Below are positions 14,119-16,124 of a DNA stretch of 16,124 nt, piece after piece. Below the pieces are notes generated by a model. The model ran no database searches. It saw only the letters and a program-made list of their open reading frames with translations, and was not told the origin of the DNA. Each line of letters opens with the position of its first letter. Positions within the stretch are counted from its first letter, which is position 1. The stretch spans positions 1 through 16,124 of the forward strand of contig JAFOMB010000104.1 in assembly GCA_017419065.1 (NCBI GenBank), written 5' to 3'. The stretch is from Erysipelotrichaceae bacterium (GTDB lineage Bacteria; Bacillota_I; Bacilli_A; Erysipelotrichales; Erysipelotrichaceae). The translations under genes were made by a program, and so were the position numbers.

Positions 14119-15635
14119 AGCGCCTTCTGACCATTCTCGTCTGTCTTCTTCTATCAGGAGCCATCGTATTCGGGCTCCCTTTACTCGTGAAAGAGGAGAA
14201 GATCGCTGAAAACAGAGACAATGAGGAATCCATCATCTCCCAGAAGATCCTGAGCTATGGAGAAAAGGAGCACACCTACTACAAGCTCTACAACTCCGGA
14301 AAGCTTGTCGGTGTCATCACCGACAAGGAGAAGATCGATGCGGCGATCGATGAGGAATACAGAAAATACGAAGAGTCCTTCCCGGATACGGGACTGGACT
14401 TCAAGGAAGACCTCTATCTCGCGAAGGAGACTTCCTATATCGAATTCGAAGATGTCGATGAGGAGATCATCGACTATCTCCTGAAGAATGAGCTGCTGGG
14501 TGTCGAGACCACAGCTGTGGAATTCTCTACGAATGAAGGTGTCTACGACATCATCTACGTACAGGATCCGGATGACTTCTATGCGGCCAGGGATGCCTTC
14601 ATCCTCAACTTCATCTCGGAAGATACCCTGAACACCCTCCGCAATAACGAAGAGATCGCTGATCCGGTAGACTTCGGCACGATCGAGAAATCGATACAGA
14701 TCCGGGAGAAGATCACGATGGACGATGCCGTCGCTTCTCCGGAAGATATCTTCACCTCGGAAGAGGAGATCTTCGACTATCTCTGCTACGGCAGGAATGA
14801 GGAAAGACAGTACTATACCGTACAGGAAGGGGATACCCTCCGTTCGGTAGGCTACTACTTCGGCGATATGTCGCCGCGTCAGATCGTCATGCTGAACAGG
14901 GGAACGCTCTCCAGCGTCGATGACGTCTTAAAAGCCGGAACAGAGCTCAATATCACTTACTATACTTCTCCGATCACGATCACCGTCATCAAGGAGAGAC
15001 TCACCCAGGAAGCGGTCACACCGCCTTCTCCTATCTACAAGGAAGACGATTCCCTGGCAGCCGGAAAGACGGAAGTCGTCACACCGGAGATCAGCGGTCT
15101 CAACAATATCCTCTATGAAGAGACCTGGGTCAACGGCGTCCTGCAGGGAGGTACTGTCAAATCCACCTATACAGTCAGAGAACCGGTACAGGGCGTCATC
15201 GCCCTGGGAACGATGCCGGTCGTGACGACCGGTTCGGGAAACTTCGGCTATCCGGTCGATTCCCCGATGATCACCTGCCGTATCGGGTGCTACTATGGCC
15301 ACAACGGTACCGACTTCCAGTCGCGTTATGACCGCTGGGGCAATATCTACGCTGTCGACTCCGGCGTCGTTGAAAGGCAGTCCTATGACGGACTCTCCGG
15401 AAACTACGTCGTCATCAACCACAATAACGGCTACTGGACGTGGTACGGCCATGCGAGCCAGTTCTATGTCTCGGTAGGAGACAGTGTCGAAAGAGGGCAG
15501 GTCATAGGCCAGATCGGTATGACCGGCTATGCGACAGGTCCGCATGTCCACCTGTCGATGTTCTACGGATGCGCTCAATGGAGCTGCATGATCGACGCCT
15601 GTTCGGTCATGAATTGCGCAGGATTGGATGGCTGA
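14115..15635 (+). CDS. LysM/M23 peptidoglycan metallopeptidase, membrane-anchored
   Basis: The 506-residue protein begins with a signal-anchor (about 4-24), then an acidic region (30-230) that resembles no domain I recognise. A LysM repeat follows (about 233-281, YYTVQEGDTLRSVGYYFG), then a G5-like segment (about 285-370) and an M23 (LytM) domain (about 378-490). The zinc and catalytic residues are all present: H396 and D400 in GHNGTD, H446 in WYGHAS, and H477 and H479 in GPHVH. It should therefore be an active endopeptidase cutting peptidoglycan cross-links, anchored outside the cell. Six Cys cluster in the catalytic domain (C388, C392, C486, C491, C496, C501), suggesting disulfides. GAGGGA lies about six bases before the start, which overlaps the dnaB stop as ATGA, so translation is coupled to the replicative helicase. 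Confidence 0.92.
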   Translation: MKRLLTILVCLLLSGAIVFGLPLLVKEEKIAENRDNEESIISQKILSYGEKEHTYYKLYNSGKLVGVITDKEKIDAAIDEEYRKYEESFPDTGLDFKEDLYLAKETSYIEFEDVDEEIIDYLLKNELLGVETTAVEFSTNEGVYDIIYVQDPDDFYAARDAFILNFISEDTLNTLRNNEEIADPVDFGTIEKSIQIREKITMDDAVASPEDIFTSEEEIFDYLCYGRNEERQYYTVQEGDTLRSVGYYFGDMSPRQIVMLNRGTLSSVDDVLKAGTELNITYYTSPITITVIKERLTQEAVTPPSPIYKEDDSLAAGKTEVVTPEISGLNNILYEETWVNGVLQGGTVKSTYTVREPVQGVIALGTMPVVTTGSGNFGYPVDSPMITCRIGCYYGHNGTDFQSRYDRWGNIYAVDSGVVERQSYDGLSGNYVVINHNNGYWTWYGHASQFYVSVGDSVERGQVIGQIGMTGYATGPHVHLSMFYGCAQWSCMIDACSVMNCAGLDG

Positions 15636-15636
15636 T

Positions 15637-16124
15637 ATGAATAAGAACCGTTTACTGATCGTAGTGATCATACTGTTAGCGTTATGGAATGTCTTTTCCA
15701 CTGTCTATTTCAACAGCCGTCTGTCTGAAAGACTGGCGACCCATGAGACTACTGTCAACAACTTCACGGTCAACGGCTTCTCCACCGATCTCACGGGAAC
15801 GGTAAAGAATGCGCGGAGCTCCATGGTGACAGTGGATGCGGGAGGAACAGCCTCCGGCTTCATCTACCGCTATGAAGATGAAAAGACCTATATCGTCACT
15901 GCCTATCATGCGGTATCGAGCGGTGCCAATATCTATGTGACCTTTGATTCCGGCTACCGCAAGGATGCCGTTGTGCTGGGATATGATATCTATGCGGATC
16001 TGGCCGTTCTTGAAGTCGAGATGCCGTATGAGAGCCGTCCGGTGAAGATGGGAAGTCTCGATACGGTCCAGGACGGGGAATTCGTCCTGCTGATCGGTTC
16101 ACCTCTATCCGGTGACTATCAGGG
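15637..16124 (+). CDS. HtrA/DegP-type trypsin-like serine protease, 3' partial
   Basis: An ATG one base after the M23 stop opens a frame that runs off the window end, giving 162 residues. It starts MNKNRLLIVVIILLALW, a single membrane anchor (about 5-24), followed by a short linker and a trypsin-like fold: SSMVTVDAGGTASGFIYR, then the catalytic His91 in VTAYHAV, the catalytic Asp121 in YADLAVLEV, and LIGSPLSG near the cut. This order and spacing fit the HtrA family of envelope quality-control proteases. The catalytic Ser and any PDZ domain lie beyond the window. The ribosome binding site is poor (GGATGG), consistent with coupling to the upstream gene. In Bacillus an HtrA-type gene sits in the nearby walRK cluster, so downstream genes may belong to that pathway; this is inference. 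Confidence 0.88.
   Translation, partial: MNKNRLLIVVIILLALWNVFSTVYFNSRLSERLATHETTVNNFTVNGFSTDLTGTVKNARSSMVTVDAGGTASGFIYRYEDEKTYIVTAYHAVSSGANIYVTFDSGYRKDAVVLGYDIYADLAVLEVEMPYESRPVKMGSLDTVQDGEFVLLIGSPLSGDYQ

Noticed and set aside
14928..15701. 257-codon minus-strand frame opposite the M23 peptidase
   Set aside because: It mirrors the LysM/M23 coding frame, whose zinc ligands are intact; the antisense translation is low-complexity and unrelated to any family I know.
1..16124. CRISPR arrays, tRNA or rRNA genes, insertion sequences, toxin-antitoxin pairs or phage genes
   Set aside because: No regular direct repeats, terminal inverted repeats, transposase or integrase motifs, or tRNA-like cloverleaf were seen; nearly every base lies in a conserved gene or a short regulatory gap.

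Overview
This window reads as chromosomal, housekeeping-rich DNA from a moderately GC-rich Firmicute. The order rpsF-ssb-rpsR, then a YybS-like membrane protein, gdpP, rplI and dnaB is a Bacillota hallmark. The strong GGAGG-type ribosome binding sites, the low-G+C-style replicative helicase and a reverse-type rubrerythrin fit an anaerobic gut member, perhaps Erysipelotrichia; that class assignment is an inference from gene style and was not tested. No tRNA, rRNA, CRISPR array, insertion sequence or prophage gene is visible, and no gap between genes exceeds 100 bases.

Layout. (1) At 2-937 is the 3' end of an aldo/keto reductase with a two-cluster ferredoxin tail. It converges on a minus-strand pair, rlmA then a HerA-like (DUF853) ATPase (3266 down to 971), across one perfect bidirectional hairpin. 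(2) Divergent from rlmA is a reverse rubrerythrin (3349-3936), followed by two tandem terminators. It converges on a minus-strand 649-residue protein that joins an alpha/beta hydrolase to a polytopic membrane domain (5946 down to 3997). (3) Divergent from that is a two-gene unit, a MOFRL/DUF4147 glycerate kinase overlapping a nucleoside hydrolase by 19 bases (6048-8218). Together these suggest salvage of ribose or glycerate. (4) From 8222 to the window end runs one long plus-strand operon: promoter, structured leader, rpsF, ssb, rpsR, a hairpin terminator/attenuator, the YybS-like gene, gdpP, rplI, dnaB, a LysM/M23 peptidase and an HtrA-type serine protease cut by the window edge.

How the parts work together. 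The last operon links ribosomal proteins S6, S18 and L9, replication (SSB, DnaB), c-di-AMP turnover (GdpP) and envelope maintenance (M23 peptidase, HtrA) through tight junctions: stop/start overlaps at YybS-gdpP, gdpP-rplI and dnaB-M23. The most interesting signals are regulatory. The rpsF leader can be drawn as two competing hairpins, one of which hides the ribosome binding site and carries a CCG next to a GNRA-capped stem, as in S6:S18-binding leaders. The hairpin after rpsR carries the likely ribosome binding site of the next gene in its descending arm. A run of rare AT-rich codons inside the YybS-like gene looks like a buried promoter for gdpP onward. At protein level, SSB ends in PFY rather than PF, and the nucleoside hydrolase has Ala where the classical catalytic His is expected. 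I found no wholly new multi-gene system; the window is mainly conserved core genome.
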